Assembly: GCA_022835595.1 (NCBI GenBank)
Contig: BQUP01000001.1
Span: 930,001-994,000 of the forward strand
Source: Cystobasidium ongulense
Lineage: Eukaryota > Basidiomycota > Cystobasidiomycetes > Cystobasidiales > Cystobasidiaceae
DNA: 64,000 nucleotides
Direction of reading: 5' to 3'
Position numbers and translations under genes: made by a program. Below the pieces are notes generated by a model, which made no database searches, was not told the DNA's origin, and worked only from the letters and a program-made list of their open reading frames with translations. Positions within the stretch are counted from its first letter, which is position 1. Every line of letters begins with the position of its first letter. Shown in pieces: positions 34,768-46,600 of this stretch.

Positions 34768-35178
34768 TCACAGTCATCAATATAGACAGGGACCTAGTGG
34801 TGATTGATTCGAAAAAGTTCGTAGAAGCTGTCGTATTGGCCTTGCCAAGTCACTGCTTGTTTTAGGTATTTGCAGCATGAAAGTCTTTCTTCAGTCGTAG
34901 TATGGGCCGGATAAGTCCGTGTCAAGCATAGTTAGAAGAAAGAATAGAAAGCAAAGTTGACGAGCGGACTCTGGTAGTCTGTCGCAGAAATATTGTATAT
35001 GCGGGAGTGTAGAGAAATAGTATTGCAGTACCTCTCTAGAGGGTACGAAGAGAAGTCAAAATTAGAGTAAACAGTGACGAGGCAAACCATAATATTCGCT
35101 TCTCTTGCTGCTCTTGAGTGTTTTCAGAGGAGCTGTGGTCGGATGGACGCTTTGATGATGTGAACGACCATCGTTGCT
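34768..35178. other. convergent 3' region
   Basis: This is 411 bases between the stop codons of the pseudouridine gene (+) and the Stm1-like gene (-). No exon or repeat is recognised. Confidence 0.55.
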
Positions 35179-36582
35179 TTACGCCAGACTTGGGAAAGCC
35201 TTGTCGTCGTCAACATTGATCTTAGCACCTCCAGCAGCGGCACGACCGCCCCGAGGAGCACCTCGAGGAGCGGCGCCACGGCCACGTCCACCACGGTCTC
35301 CACCACGTGCACCTCGTGCACCATCTCCCCGGCCGCGTCCTCCACGACCTCCTCGCTCGCCGCCTCGCTCCTGGCGTGCGGGTGCGGTGAATTCAACTTC
35401 AAGTGTTTGCTTTTCCTTGCGGGCCTTCTCTTTGCGTGCCTTTTCTTGCTGTGAGTGCAAAGAGAGATCATAATACTCCAGTCAGCCTCAGGTCCTTCTA
35501 ACGCTTTGCAGTGTCATGAATGCAACATACCTTTTGCTTCTCAATTGTGAAGAATTCTGTTAGTTCTTCCTTGGTGTGAACGACACCATCCTTCCATTGG
35601 GACTCATCGGCACCCTCGTTTGCCTTTCTCGCTTGAATTTGCGAGACACCAGCGATAGGAGCATCCTTCTTTTGCTTGAGGTACTCTTCGTATGTGAGGC
35701 TGTTATCTTCCTCCTCAGCTGGTGCGGCAGGAGCTGCGGCTTCAGCGGTCTTCTCGTCGCCGTTGGCTTCGGCTGCTGGCTTGGCTTCGTCGCCAGCCTT
35801 GACTTCGGTAGCGGCGTCTGTGGCACCTTCGACTTCAGCTTCTAGTTCACGCTTGCCATCGTCGCCTCCCCATCCTTGGTGTTCAGCCTTGGCGGAGTCT
35901 CTGTGAATAGCAGGTGGGAAGAGGTGCATTAGTGTTTGCGTTCGTCTGGCTTGTGTGTAGTACCAAAGATCAACGCACTCTCGGCCTGTTGCAGACCTTC
36001 TGTCGGGTCGCTCAGTGCGTCCTCCACGGGCACCAGCACCACCTCGTCCGGCACCTCCACGAGCACCAGTTCCTCGCTCGCCTCTGCCTCGTGGTCCACC
36101 TCGTCCTCGTCCGAATCCGGTGCCTGTTGCAGTATGACTTGCGAATTAGTATCTTCTGCCTCTGTGCACTCGTGCATTTATCATCCTGCAACTAACCTCG
36201 GGCATCTGGGTTGCGCTCGCCCTCGAAACCAACAGGTGCGCCAGTTGTGGCATCTGTTCCTGTGACTTCAGCCTGCTTCTGAGGCTTGGACTGGCCTGGG
36301 ATGAATCGCTTCTGGGCAGGTGCAGCGGCAGCCTTCTTGACCTCTGTCGTGGGCTTTGTGGACTGCTTTGTGACTGGGGCATCACCAGCATCGGAGCCGT
36401 CGTCGTCGCCTGCGGGACAGTCATGATAGCTTGTCAGTATTGTGCACGATTATCAGCCAGCATGTCTCCTGCTCCATCCATCCATCCATCCGTCCATCCA
36501 TGCTTGCTGGCTTTCCACTCCCTCCAGCTGGCTCTTTCTTCAACTAACCTGCAAGGGCGGCGAACGGATTGCTGAACGCCAT
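35179..36582 (-). CDS. STM1: Stm1/SERBP1-type ribosome-associated RNA-binding protein (HABP4/PAI-RBP1 domain)
   Basis: Exon 1 is MAFSNPFAALAG, joined to GDDDGSDAGDAP. Then come an Ala/Lys/Pro-rich stretch, an RGG-rich segment (TGFGRGRGGPRGRGERG) and RRDSAKAEHQGWGGDDGKREL, the start of the HABP4 domain. An acidic Ala/Glu-rich linker leads to LTYEEYLKQKKDAP and EELTEFFTIEKQK. A second RGG-rich tail with RGGERGGRGGRGRGD ends DDDKAFPSLA. The family clamps the mRNA channel of idle 80S ribosomes and preserves them in starvation. The RGG blocks are probable arginine-methylation sites. Intron 1 is 139 bases and contains a TCCA microsatellite. The GC-rich repeats make the opposite strand look open over long stretches, which is a shadow effect. 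Confidence 0.88.
36473..36501 (-). repeat. TCCA tetranucleotide microsatellite in STM1 intron 1
   Basis: About seven TCCA units run here on the plus strand, with one interrupted unit (tccg). It lies entirely inside the first intron (36410-36548). Confidence 0.85.
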
Positions 36583-37908
36583 GCTCGCTATACTATAGCG
36601 TTCCGTGTATAGGAATGCTGCGAATAAGTATGTAGAGCTTGCTGTGGTGGATGCGATGCAGTGTCGACGCTCGACTCTGTTTCCTGCACATCTCTCTCCG
36701 CCAGCGGCCTTCCCCTATTCTCATTCCGTGGAAGAAATCATTCGTAAAGTCCAGGAAAAGGCTGCAAAATACAACACACAACGAGCCCGGGAAATTCACA
36801 TAAATCAGAGGATATGGGCACTTGATAGCTCGACGACACCTCATCCGACTAGGCGTGACCCCCCCGCACCGTGAAAGGGTGCAAGCCTCCATCGCTCTCC
36901 GAGGTCGCGCAGGATTTGCAGTGCAGGAAAATTTTGCATATCCAGGTTGTGAACGCTCTTGTTGTGCGAAAGCGCTTTCGTACAGGGCTGCAGCCAACCT
37001 ACACTGAATATCTTACCTGGCTGTATGCTCTAAAGTTGGAAGCTGGTGGTCCCGGTTTTGGCTTGCTGACTGACCAGTCCTCAACCCCATACCCCCTTCA
37101 CATCGCCTTGATGCACTGAGGGAAGACGGTCATGCTTCCCTGCTTCCGGATGGTTGTTCTGAATACTTAGGTAGTAGGGATAGCAAACAAACATGGCTGT
37201 ATCCTATCGTTCTAGACGGAGTTAGGTACTTGGTCAGCTCAAGACAATGCCACGGTGGTGGCCGCGAACCACCTAACCGAGGCACGATGGCGGACAACAA
37301 CCTGTATAAATCGGACATGTACATCTGCGCGGACACCTGCCGAGGAGTGAGTGCAGGCATCAAGTTTCATTGCAGGGAGTTTCGCGCGTGTGCGGATACA
37401 CTCTCTCCGATTTCATCACCAATCATTGCAAGTAGGTGGCACCTTCCCGTCTACACGCACGTGTAAAGCACATAGAAGAGCTCTGCCAACTACCGACGTG
37501 CTGGTCGTGATATATATATATTATATGCAATAATTGTCTATTCGTCGATACAGCTATGCTGCAACACGATTGTCCGGAAAATGATTTGTGTTCTCCCCCA
37601 TAATCTACAGATACTGCAACTTAGCTACCCCCAATGTAAAGCTAGAAGTATCCAAGGCCACTATGCTCCCTTCGGATATACGCTTGCCTATCTGCTTGCA
37701 TGTCTGCTGGTCTACAGGGTAACGGCGGGGTCCCGCCACTGAACATGTCGGTGGAGTCCGGATGAATGCGTTGCCGAAAGCTGATCGACGTGCCGGAAAG
37801 ACGGACGGACTTGTGTGCAGGGTGGAAGACCGTCGAGCTTTGAAGCTTTCTCTCGTCATTACTACTTGTTCGCAGTCCACCTTCCTTCCACCCTTGTTAT
37901 CTCCAGCC
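36583..37908. promoter_or_regulatory. divergent promoter region of STM1 and the thiolase gene
   Basis: This 1.3-kb stretch has no supported exon. It contains three CCGAGG hexamers (36899-36904, 37277-37282 and 37340-37345). CCGAGG is the reverse complement of CCTCGG, the core site of ascomycete fatty-acid regulators (FarA/FarB type). An alternating AT run lies near 37510-37530. The thiolase ATG follows a CT-rich leader. Confidence 0.4.
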
Positions 37909-39645
37909 ATGCTCCGCGCTGCTTCCGCCATCACCACAAGAAGACTCGCGACGGCCGCTTCAGGCTCCGCGTCGCGTACTTTTGGCAGCTCTTCGTCTAT
38001 TAGAGCTCTGCCCGAGTCAAGTAAGTCTACCTCAGTACTGTTAGCATTCGTAATTCAGCTGAAGCGCTTCTCACTCGCCCGCAGTCACAAAGAAGTCTCC
38101 CGACGATGTAGTGATCACATGGGTCAAAAGAACAGCATTAACCAAAGCTAAAAAAGGTGGATTCAAAGATACACCTTCCGATGCATTATTAACCTCAATG
38201 CTTCAGAGTGCAAAAGAACAAGCTGGCTTCGACACGGATCTAGTTGAAGATATTGTAGTCGGTACTTGCCACCCACCTTCACCATGCTATGAATCAAGAG
38301 CAGCCGCTCTAGCTGCTGGATTCGCCGAACATACACCCGTTCAAGCTGTTAATAGACTGTGTGGATCTGGCTTGATGGCTATTCGTGCAATCAGTGATTC
38401 CGTAGCCAGAGGTGATATCGAGATTGGCCTAGCTGTCGGTGTTGAAAGCATGACATGGAAGTGAGTGAAGCTGGTATCTGTTATGGTAGTGCGAATGCTT
38501 ACAGTGTATGTGCAGTCCTCGCCCTACACCAGTCTTTCGCGATGAGCGAATTCTAGCGAACGGTCCTGCAAAGGACTGCGCAGAGGTGCGTATGCCGATC
38601 TCGTAAAGACGGACATAGCGCTGATAGCTCGCCTTTGTGTCAGCCGATGGGCTGGACATCTGAGAACGTCGGCCGAGACTTCAAAGTCTCGCGAGAAAAG
38701 ATGGACAAGTATGCGTTAAGATCACACAACTTGGCTGAAGAAGCAACCAAGTCTGGCAAGTTCTTAGAAGAGATCGTACCTATCAAGACAATCCAAGTCA
38801 ATGCCGAGACCGGCGAGAAGAAGGAAGTGACTATCACAAAGGATGATGGTATTAGGAATGGATCAACATACGAATCTATCGCGAAAGGAAGAGCTGCTTT
38901 CCCTCAGTGGGGTGAACTTTCCACTGGCGCTAACTCTTCACAAGTTACCGATGGTGCCGCCGCTGCTTTCATTATGACAAGAAGAAAGGCCGAAGAATTG
39001 GGCTTGAAGCCTTTGGCCAGACATATCGCCACCAGCGTTGTCGGTGTCAAACCCAAGTACATGGTAGGTACCTAGTTCGGCTCGAGTCAGAGACGAAACT
39101 TATGCACTTGAGTATTTCTCACAGGGTATTGGCCCTGCTGAAGCCATCCCTATGGTTCTTGCGAAGGCTGGCCTTACCAAGGATCAAGTTGACCTTTGGG
39201 AAATAAACGAAGCTTTTGCGACGATGTATGTCTACTGCGTAGAAGAGCTCGGGCTGGACCTGGAGAAGGTCAAGTGAGTGTCCTGTCCTTCTGTAGCAAG
39301 CGGTACGTAGCTTATTCTGCTTCAATCCATAGCGTGAACGGTGGCGCCATTGCTCTTGGACACCCTCTCGGCGCTACCGGAGTGCGACAAGGTGAGGAGG
39401 AGGACAATTGCTTTTCCGGCAGTAAAACGTTACTGATAACCCTATTCATAGTCGCCACTGGCTTAGCCGAGTTGAGACGTCGCGGCGAGAAAGTCCTCTG
39501 TACTTCCATGGTAAGCGTCGGTATTTTGTAGATTCTGCTGGAGCTCCAGCTGACTTGTCATGTCTTTCTAAATCAGTGTATAGGCTCAGGCGCTGCGGCT
39601 GGGGCGGTCTTCGTTCTAGAAGATAGTGTTTCAGCTCGCCTCTGA
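37909..39645 (+). CDS. POT1: 3-ketoacyl-CoA thiolase (acetyl-CoA C-acyltransferase)
   Basis: About eight exons. The thiolase core has VVGTCHPPSPCYESRAAA and NRLCGSGLMAIRAI, with the acyl-accepting Cys. Then come PMGWTSENVGRDF, DGIRNGSTYESIAKGRAAF and KYMGIGPAEAIPMVLAKAG, followed by DLWEINEAFA and NGGAIALGHPLGATG, with the active-site His. CIGSGAAAGAVFVLED carries the second Cys. All catalytic residues are present, so it should perform the last step of fatty-acid beta-oxidation. The N-terminus, MLRAASAITTRRLATAASGSASRTF, is a mitochondrial-type presequence. The last three residues are ARL, a fit to the peroxisomal PTS1 consensus. I see no PTS2 nonapeptide, although POT1-type thiolases usually carry one. 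Confidence 0.94.
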
Positions 39646-40063
39646 TCCACGTGTGTCAAACCGGTGATTTTTGCCACGAGCGAATCTGGCCATGTATTTT
39701 GACGATAGTGCAATGTAGACTAAATTCGCAACAATGCGATCTGGCATGAAGCCTTTCCTTACTATCTAGGCATGCACCTTCCGCTCCCATACCTTGACGC
39801 TTCCTCCTGCTACACTCAGGCTCTCCACCGTCGGCTCGCCCCCAACGGACCAACATTCATTTCCCGCTTTGGAAACGATTAAGCGAGCCTGCAAGTCGCA
39901 AATAACAGGCTGAGTACGATCTACATCTGTTCAATGCAATGCTAGGAGTTCGATCCTAGAACAAGACCGATGAGTCGTGCTCCTTCTGACCGATCGTATA
40001 TGTCTTCATTGCAACACTACTCTGCACGACGACCACAAGCTGGCTAGCTACACAAGGCGACCG
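39646..40063. other. convergent 3' region
   Basis: This is 418 bases between the thiolase (+) and helicase (-) stop codons. It contains a small palindromic element, ctaggagttcgatcctag, near 39941-39958 that resembles a tRNA T-arm but has no matching tRNA around it. Confidence 0.5.
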
Positions 40064-43000
40064 CTACTTCTGCTGTTTCGGCATCTTTCGTGCTTGATCG
40101 TCCTGGATATCCTTTCTGTTGAAGGCGTGTGGGGCCACTTCGAGAAGCCAGTCCTGGAAATGATGAAGACACGCATGATCAGTAATGAATAATATCTCGG
40201 GCAACTCCAACTAGGGAGTAGCCTTTGAGAGTGGAATGCTTACTGGCTTGAACTCCATCACCGAGCGAGCATACTCCTTTGTAGTCAGGACCAGCTCGAA
40301 ATAGTTGATATACCGCACAGGTGGATGGTTGTTGAATAGCGACGAAGATGGATGAATATAGACAGTCTGTTGCGTCTTGAAGGTCTTGTAACTGTCACCC
40401 GATCTGCTGAGCTGGGCGCAGTTGTAGAAGAACCCAGAGAGTATTGCCTTCTGTATAGGCATGATATGCGTCGAGTCTGGGTTATTTTCTGGGACAATCT
40501 CGACTCGCTCGCATAGGGACGACAGCTGATCTCGGATATCTCGAACTCTCGATAGTGACTTGGGCTGCAAGAAATTTTCGTAACACCAGCCAATCTGGAA
40601 GCTCGTATCGACCCATTCATTGAACACATTGAGTAGAGTGAAGTGATCGCCCCCTGGTCGGACGAAGTTTTGGTGTGCTTGATTGGCTTGAATCTTCTTG
40701 TCTTTAGGTCGATAGAAGAGTGATCCGGATTCCTGCAGCATGGCGACGATGGTAAGCACCTCTTCGGTGCATTGATACTGTTCACTGGCAATGATAGCTT
40801 TCGATAGGCGTGGATCCATAGGCTAAAGAGCAGCATCAGTACAGGGCTCGGCAACGCATCGGAAGCGACCTCTACTCACAAATTCACTCATTCTTCTTCC
40901 CAGCTTTGTGAGCTCGCCTCGGTCGTTCAGCGCTCCCAACGCATACAGCAGCTCTAAACTGCGGCGAAGCGTCTCTTCTGGCGGTGGATCGATAAATTCG
41001 AAAGCGAGAAGATCATTGATGCCAAGGGATTTCAGGAGAAGTAGCGCCGAGCCAAGATTCGTGCGTTGGATCTCAGGCACTGTGTCCTCTTCCAGCTCGT
41101 TCATGTACGCTTGCTTGGTAAAGAGACGGAAGCATTTGCCTGGACCAACTCGACCCGCTCTTCCAGCTCGCTGGCCTGCTGCAGCTCTTGAGCAAGGCAC
41201 AACTACGAGCGATTCCATACTTGTTCGAGGATTGTATGAGTTCTGCTTGACGAAGCCAGGATCTATGACGTACACAACACCGTCGATAGTAATGCTTGTT
41301 TCTGCGATGTTCGTAGCCAATACGACCTTTCTCGCCCCTGGCGGCGTCGGTTCAAAGATCCTCGCTTGCATCTCGGTAGGTAAGTTTGCGTAAATTGGAC
41401 AGATCATCATTTCGGCCACTTTGTTGCCCAATGCCCGTGCTGTCTCTTCCAGACTCTCTTGCGCTGCATCGATCTCGTCTTGACCGGTCAAGAAGACCAA
41501 GATGTCACCTTTGGGCTGGGAGGTGTGAATCTGGAAGACGGTTGTAATGGCGGCATGGAGGTAGTTGGCTTCGGGTTGAGGAGTGTAATGGATGTCGACG
41601 GGGTACATTCGACCTGGAATATTGAAAATTGGAGCACCATCGAAGTGCTCTGAGAACTTCTCGGCGTTCATGGTAGCTGATGAGATGAGGAGGCGGAAGT
41701 CTGGTCGGAAGCGAGCGATGTCCTTGACTAGACCTAGTAGGATATCGGTACTGAGTGTACGTTCGTGTGCTTCGTCGATGATCATTGCATTGTACCCTCC
41801 CAGATCAGGCTCGGTCATAAATTCTCGAAGAAGCATACCATCTGTCACTGTAAGCGTATGTCGGTATTAGCCAAGGACATCGTCGAGTCGACATCAAGTG
41901 GACTTACTGTATTTGATGACTGTCTTGTCGCTTGTGCAATCTTCGAAACGGATCGAATAGCCAACCTCCTTGCCTAATCTGCAGCCCATTTCTTCTGCTA
42001 CACGTGCTGCAACGGACATAGCCGCGACACGACGTGGTTGTGTACACCCTACTTTCTGACCGCCTTTGGTATACCCGGCTTCATGTAAGAATTGGGGAAG
42101 TTGCGTTGTCTTGCCCGAGCCCGTTTCACCGACAATAATCAGCACTTGATACTGTTCGATGGCTTCTAAAAGCTGTTCTCGCCATTCATACACGGGCAGC
42201 GATTTTCGGACTTGGTCTATGCTCTTGACTCGTTGTTCCGCAGCGTCAATCTGCGCTTGTAGAGCCATTTCTTCCTGAGTCATGGTGCTAGCTATCTTGT
42301 CCTCCATCTGAAAATTGATATGTTGCGTGTCGTCAAAGACATAGTCATATTCTCCGCCAATATCGACCGGTGCCCGATCCGCTGCTCCTGTTTGTAGGGT
42401 TGCGGCTTGAGTTTGCAGTTGTTCGTATCGGTCGAGGTCTGTCACGAATTGATCCTGATCTCGTTCGCGTTGATTATCATCGTAACGTTTATATAGTACT
42501 TCTTTCTTCCGCTTGCTATCTAGCTTGCCCTTCTCTGTGATATAATCCTCAGGCATAGCGTACCCATCGAAGCCATCGTCTATTCGAAGACGCTCTTCGG
42601 TCAAGCGAAGGATCTCCTTCTTGCTTTCTAGCTCTTTCAGCTCTCGCTTGGTGAGCTTTAGACCGCGCGTATCTCGCTCAAAGTCCTGAATCTCAAGGCG
42701 CAAGAGATCTATTCTTTGCTGTTCTCGCTTCTTCAAGTATTCCTGCCGTGAATAGTCGCGTAGATTGGGCATAGCTGCTGCTGCTTTCTCGGCATCTTCT
42801 TGTAAGGCTTTCCGTGCCTTTTGTTCCGCTGTTAGCGTCCTATCTTCGACTATCTTTCTGCCTGACTTGTCTTTATCCTTCTCTTTCATGCGACGGTCGA
42901 ACTCGTCACGCTCGGCCAAGTCACGCAAACGCTCAGCTTCTTTGCGGGCGGCGTGCTCTTCTGGCGATTCTTCGTGATCTCCATCATCACTCGGCGACGG

Positions 43001-43516
43001 ACTGCGACTCTTCTGTCTACTTGTCCCATTCGTACGCGAAGGCTCTTCCTCTTCCCAGTCTCTCTCAGTCCCTGCTGTCCGACGCTTGGATTTATCGGAC
43101 TTGTCTTTCTTCGATGACTTGTCTTTCTGAGATGAAGACCCCGAAGGCCCAGCAGCTGAGCCGGCAAGCGAATCATCCTCGTCCAACATGCTAAACTTCT
43201 GCGTGCCTAATGCCTTCTTATGCTTCTCCTCCTTCAACCGCTCCTCGCGCATCTTTTTCTCTCTCGCCGCTGCAGAGCCGCCGATAGCTGGTGCAGCGCT
43301 ACTGCTACCAGCTCGCGGCGTCCGCTTGTACAGCTCCTCTGCGAACCGTTGAGCCTGAGCATTCTCAGGCAGTCCATTTGCTACGAGAGTGTGGTATAAT
43401 GCGCCTGGGTTCTTGCTCTTGGTTGACAGCGTGACAAAGTAGCTGACGAGGGCAGAGTCGCTGGCGCCGAGCAGGTTGAGGACCTGGTCGCCCGTCCACG
43501 TCTGAAGATCTGCCAT
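40064..43516 (-). CDS. PRP2: DEAH-box spliceosomal RNA helicase Prp2/DHX16
   Basis: The N-terminus has a small helical domain ([30 protein letters not shown]) and a charged region, with LDEDDSLAG and [14 protein letters not shown], as in DHX16. The helicase core has [20 protein letters not shown] (motif I), [20 protein letters not shown] (Ia), DEAHERT (II), [13 protein letters not shown] (III) and [17 protein letters not shown] (VI). The C-terminal HA2 and OB domains follow. The end reads [19 protein letters not shown], then [15 protein letters not shown], reached by a last intron. Prp2 drives remodelling of the activated spliceosome before the first catalytic step, together with a G-patch partner. 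The gene has four exons with most coding in two. It lies 136 bases downstream of the NRDE2 stop on the same strand. Confidence 0.95.
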
Positions 43517-43652
43517 GGCGTACAGTGTCCTGCTATCTTGTCATCAGTATGCTGTAGTGGTAAGCGAGCAGCCTTGCATTTCGTTTCGCTTGACAATGTC
43601 GACGTGATCGAAAAAGCTACATTGCATGCACCTGGATAGACACTGCCGATAG

Positions 43653-46600
43653 CTATACTGGCATCAAGCGCAGCCTCTCTGCTGCCTGCTTCTGTGCATA
43701 CATGGAATCCTCTGTCTCTAATGCATCCACATCCATCTCATCTTCGCTCGCCTCACTTTGCCACCCGGCAACAGCAGTCTCTAGCGACTTGTGGATTCTG
43801 ATTCCCTTCTCTAGCATTAGCCGGTGTATCTCACGAAGCTCGGCTGAGCGATACACTTGCCGAAATGGCTGTGTGAATGGCATGAGATACAGGTCTTGAT
43901 GCAAACCAGCATCAATTAGCCTTTAAATTAATTGCCAATGAAAGACCTGTAAACATACCTTTTGCCCAGGGACATTCAGCTAGAGCTCGATGTAAAAGCC
44001 TCTTTGCACGCTTCGCGTCTTTCTGTCGAATCTCAAAGTCGATATAGAGGGACCATAGACTCAAGGAAGATCTAGAGCTATTGAAAGAAGCCAGTGTTCA
44101 TCAGCTAATGTTACAGTTCGGTCAAGAATAGACGAAAGCTTACTGAGGATGATCTACGGCTCGCTCAAACAACGATCGGACAGCTTGTACGTTGTAAGTG
44201 CGCGAATTCAGATGCAACTCGGCATATATGGCGAACAACCAACCCTCGGACGTGACACGTTCAGCCGAGAGAACTATTTCATCCAAAACCCGTCTAACGC
44301 GATTTTCGATGCGTGTACGAAGTTCGTTGAATAGATGCAGTGAAAGGAATATCGAATTGATCGGGAAAGTCTTCAGCGCTGTTTCCAAGATCCCGCGTAA
44401 AATACCCGGTCGGAAGGCTGTCTTTGTCTGGGTATGCCGGAAAGCGATCTTAGCTTGAAGTGCCCAAGCTTCCTCCTCTTCAGCTGAAGCACGTTCTTCA
44501 GATTGAAGCTGTTTGATTTGGGTCTCCAGTATAGTGGTACTTGCTTCCAAACCATTGGAAAGATATTCCAGCAGAGCCAAACAGAATGTAATGCTGATTC
44601 GGTGGCGGAAAAGTGACTGAGGGGAGTCATCTGCGTTGGCTGAATTCAGGAGACGACGGTAGTGTTGCCGAGCCCGGAGTATACCTGCGGGAGAGGGTGC
44701 AGGCACTTCCTGATCGTTTGCAATGTTGGCTATTGAGCAGATGTTTAGCTTAAAATTGCTATCATAAAAATACAGCATTTAGACTCACCAAGTACCGCAT
44801 TGTTCGTAGTTGCTGCTGAACTGGCAACAAGAATAGCGAGCGCAGCCGAATGACGTCCATCTTCCCACTCAAGCTCCGTCCAAGCTCGCCAAAGTAGAGG
44901 TATATCCACTTTCTCCTTGTCGCCAAAGCTTTGTGAAAGTGACAAGGCTTGCATGTAGACGTTCCGAGCTGAGTTCAGATTGCCATTGCTTCGCTCGATT
45001 CGGGCATAAGCATCCCAGAATAGAAGATTCTTGCTTTCATTTTTTAATATGGTCTTGGCTGCCTTGACGGCTCTGAAAGGGAAAGCAACAATTTCAGCAT
45101 CGGTCCAAAAAATGAATGCACGGGAATTGACCGACCCTTTTCCGCTTATGGACGCTTCAAGCGAGAAGTACGCTAATGTCAAGAAGATATCCTTGGAGAC
45201 GAGCCTGACCTGAGCCAAGGTGTTCCTGGAAGGTCGCACGCTCAACAAATGATATCAAAAGCGTGCGTGAATAGAGAATGTTTACCTGATGAAGGACAAG
45301 TCAAGATCTCGCATGTATCCCTTCTGATCAAGAAGACAAAACCATCGTGGCTGAGACGGGAATAGCGAGTCCGGCGACATAGGGAACTTGCGGAATGGCG
45401 GTTGAAATGGATCGCTGATTGCGCTAGTTCGCACTGGTTCCATAGCCTCACCACCAATGGCATCGAAAGGTATGAGCGCACGCAAGAACTCGTCTGTGCT
45501 TTGAGTAGGCCAAAATGCAGCTCTCTTATGCGGTGCGAAAGAAGAAGAGAAATCATCTGCGTGTAGAAAGGTATCGGATGCTAGTCTTGAAGTCGAAGAT
45601 GTGTCAGGCGGAGTCAGCGGTAGACCGAGGTAGAAAAGGAAAGAATAAAGAAGTTGAGATCGAGCATCGGGACTAGATACGACGAAGAGCAGGGGCCGCA
45701 AGTCGGAGAACAGTATCGTAGCGTATGGATCGTCCTCCTCTTCATCCAAAGTATCCGTGGTACGAGTAGGCCGCCTTTTGGCGCGAGAACTCGTACATTC
45801 CGCTCTTGCCCAAGATCCGAAGGGATCAGAATTGTCTACCTTGTTGTCGACTTCCTTCTTATCATTGCCCGGCGTTATCGTATCGGGCGGCAAAGCAGTG
45901 CCCGGCGTATTGCACCAACCTAGCGAGCTCGTCTCTCCGATTCTTGCAACTTCGCTGTCCCAGAACAGCTCCAGATCATCTAAAGCTTCGTCGACGGGAT
46001 TAATCGCTGAAGGCGCAGCTTGTATCTCGGCCCGATGTCTATCTGGTATGTAGAAGTTGAGTTCTATCATCGCTTGAAAGGCTGCTAAGGCGCGTTCCGC
46101 GTAATCTGGAGGTGAGAGGAGCTCAGTCACCTTCTAGACAACGAATTTCTTAGACATAGTCGTAGCCCTTACCTGCTTGTCTGAGCAGAAGACAGACTCG
46201 GAGGAAGAGATATAAGTAATTCTCCTCAAGTTTGGCGCGCGCTACATGAAATGTCAATTGACATTATTTCCTTCGTCCTGATATGCCAGCTTACCTCTAC
46301 TACCCCTAGGATTGCGTAATATGAATTTTGCAATTCTCTGCATGCAATCAGCATACACGTCGACCACCTCCTGAACTGAAAAGACCGTAGCATTCGTTTG
46401 TCTGAAAGTCAGATATTCTAGCCAAACTCTCATCTCTTCAGGTTTCAGCCTAAGTAATTCCATCCATTTACGCATGAGTTCTTTAGTATCCCAGATGTCG
46501 CTACCATACTTCATCATTGCAAGATGGAGGTCGGTAGATTCTTCATTACCAGCTTTCTCGAGTGCCCTTTCCAAGATTGATATCTTAATTTCCGCCAAAG

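Noticed and set aside
39941-39958. tRNA T-arm-like palindrome with gttcgatcc
   Set aside because: No acceptor stem, D-arm or anticodon arm can be found at the right distance on either strand.
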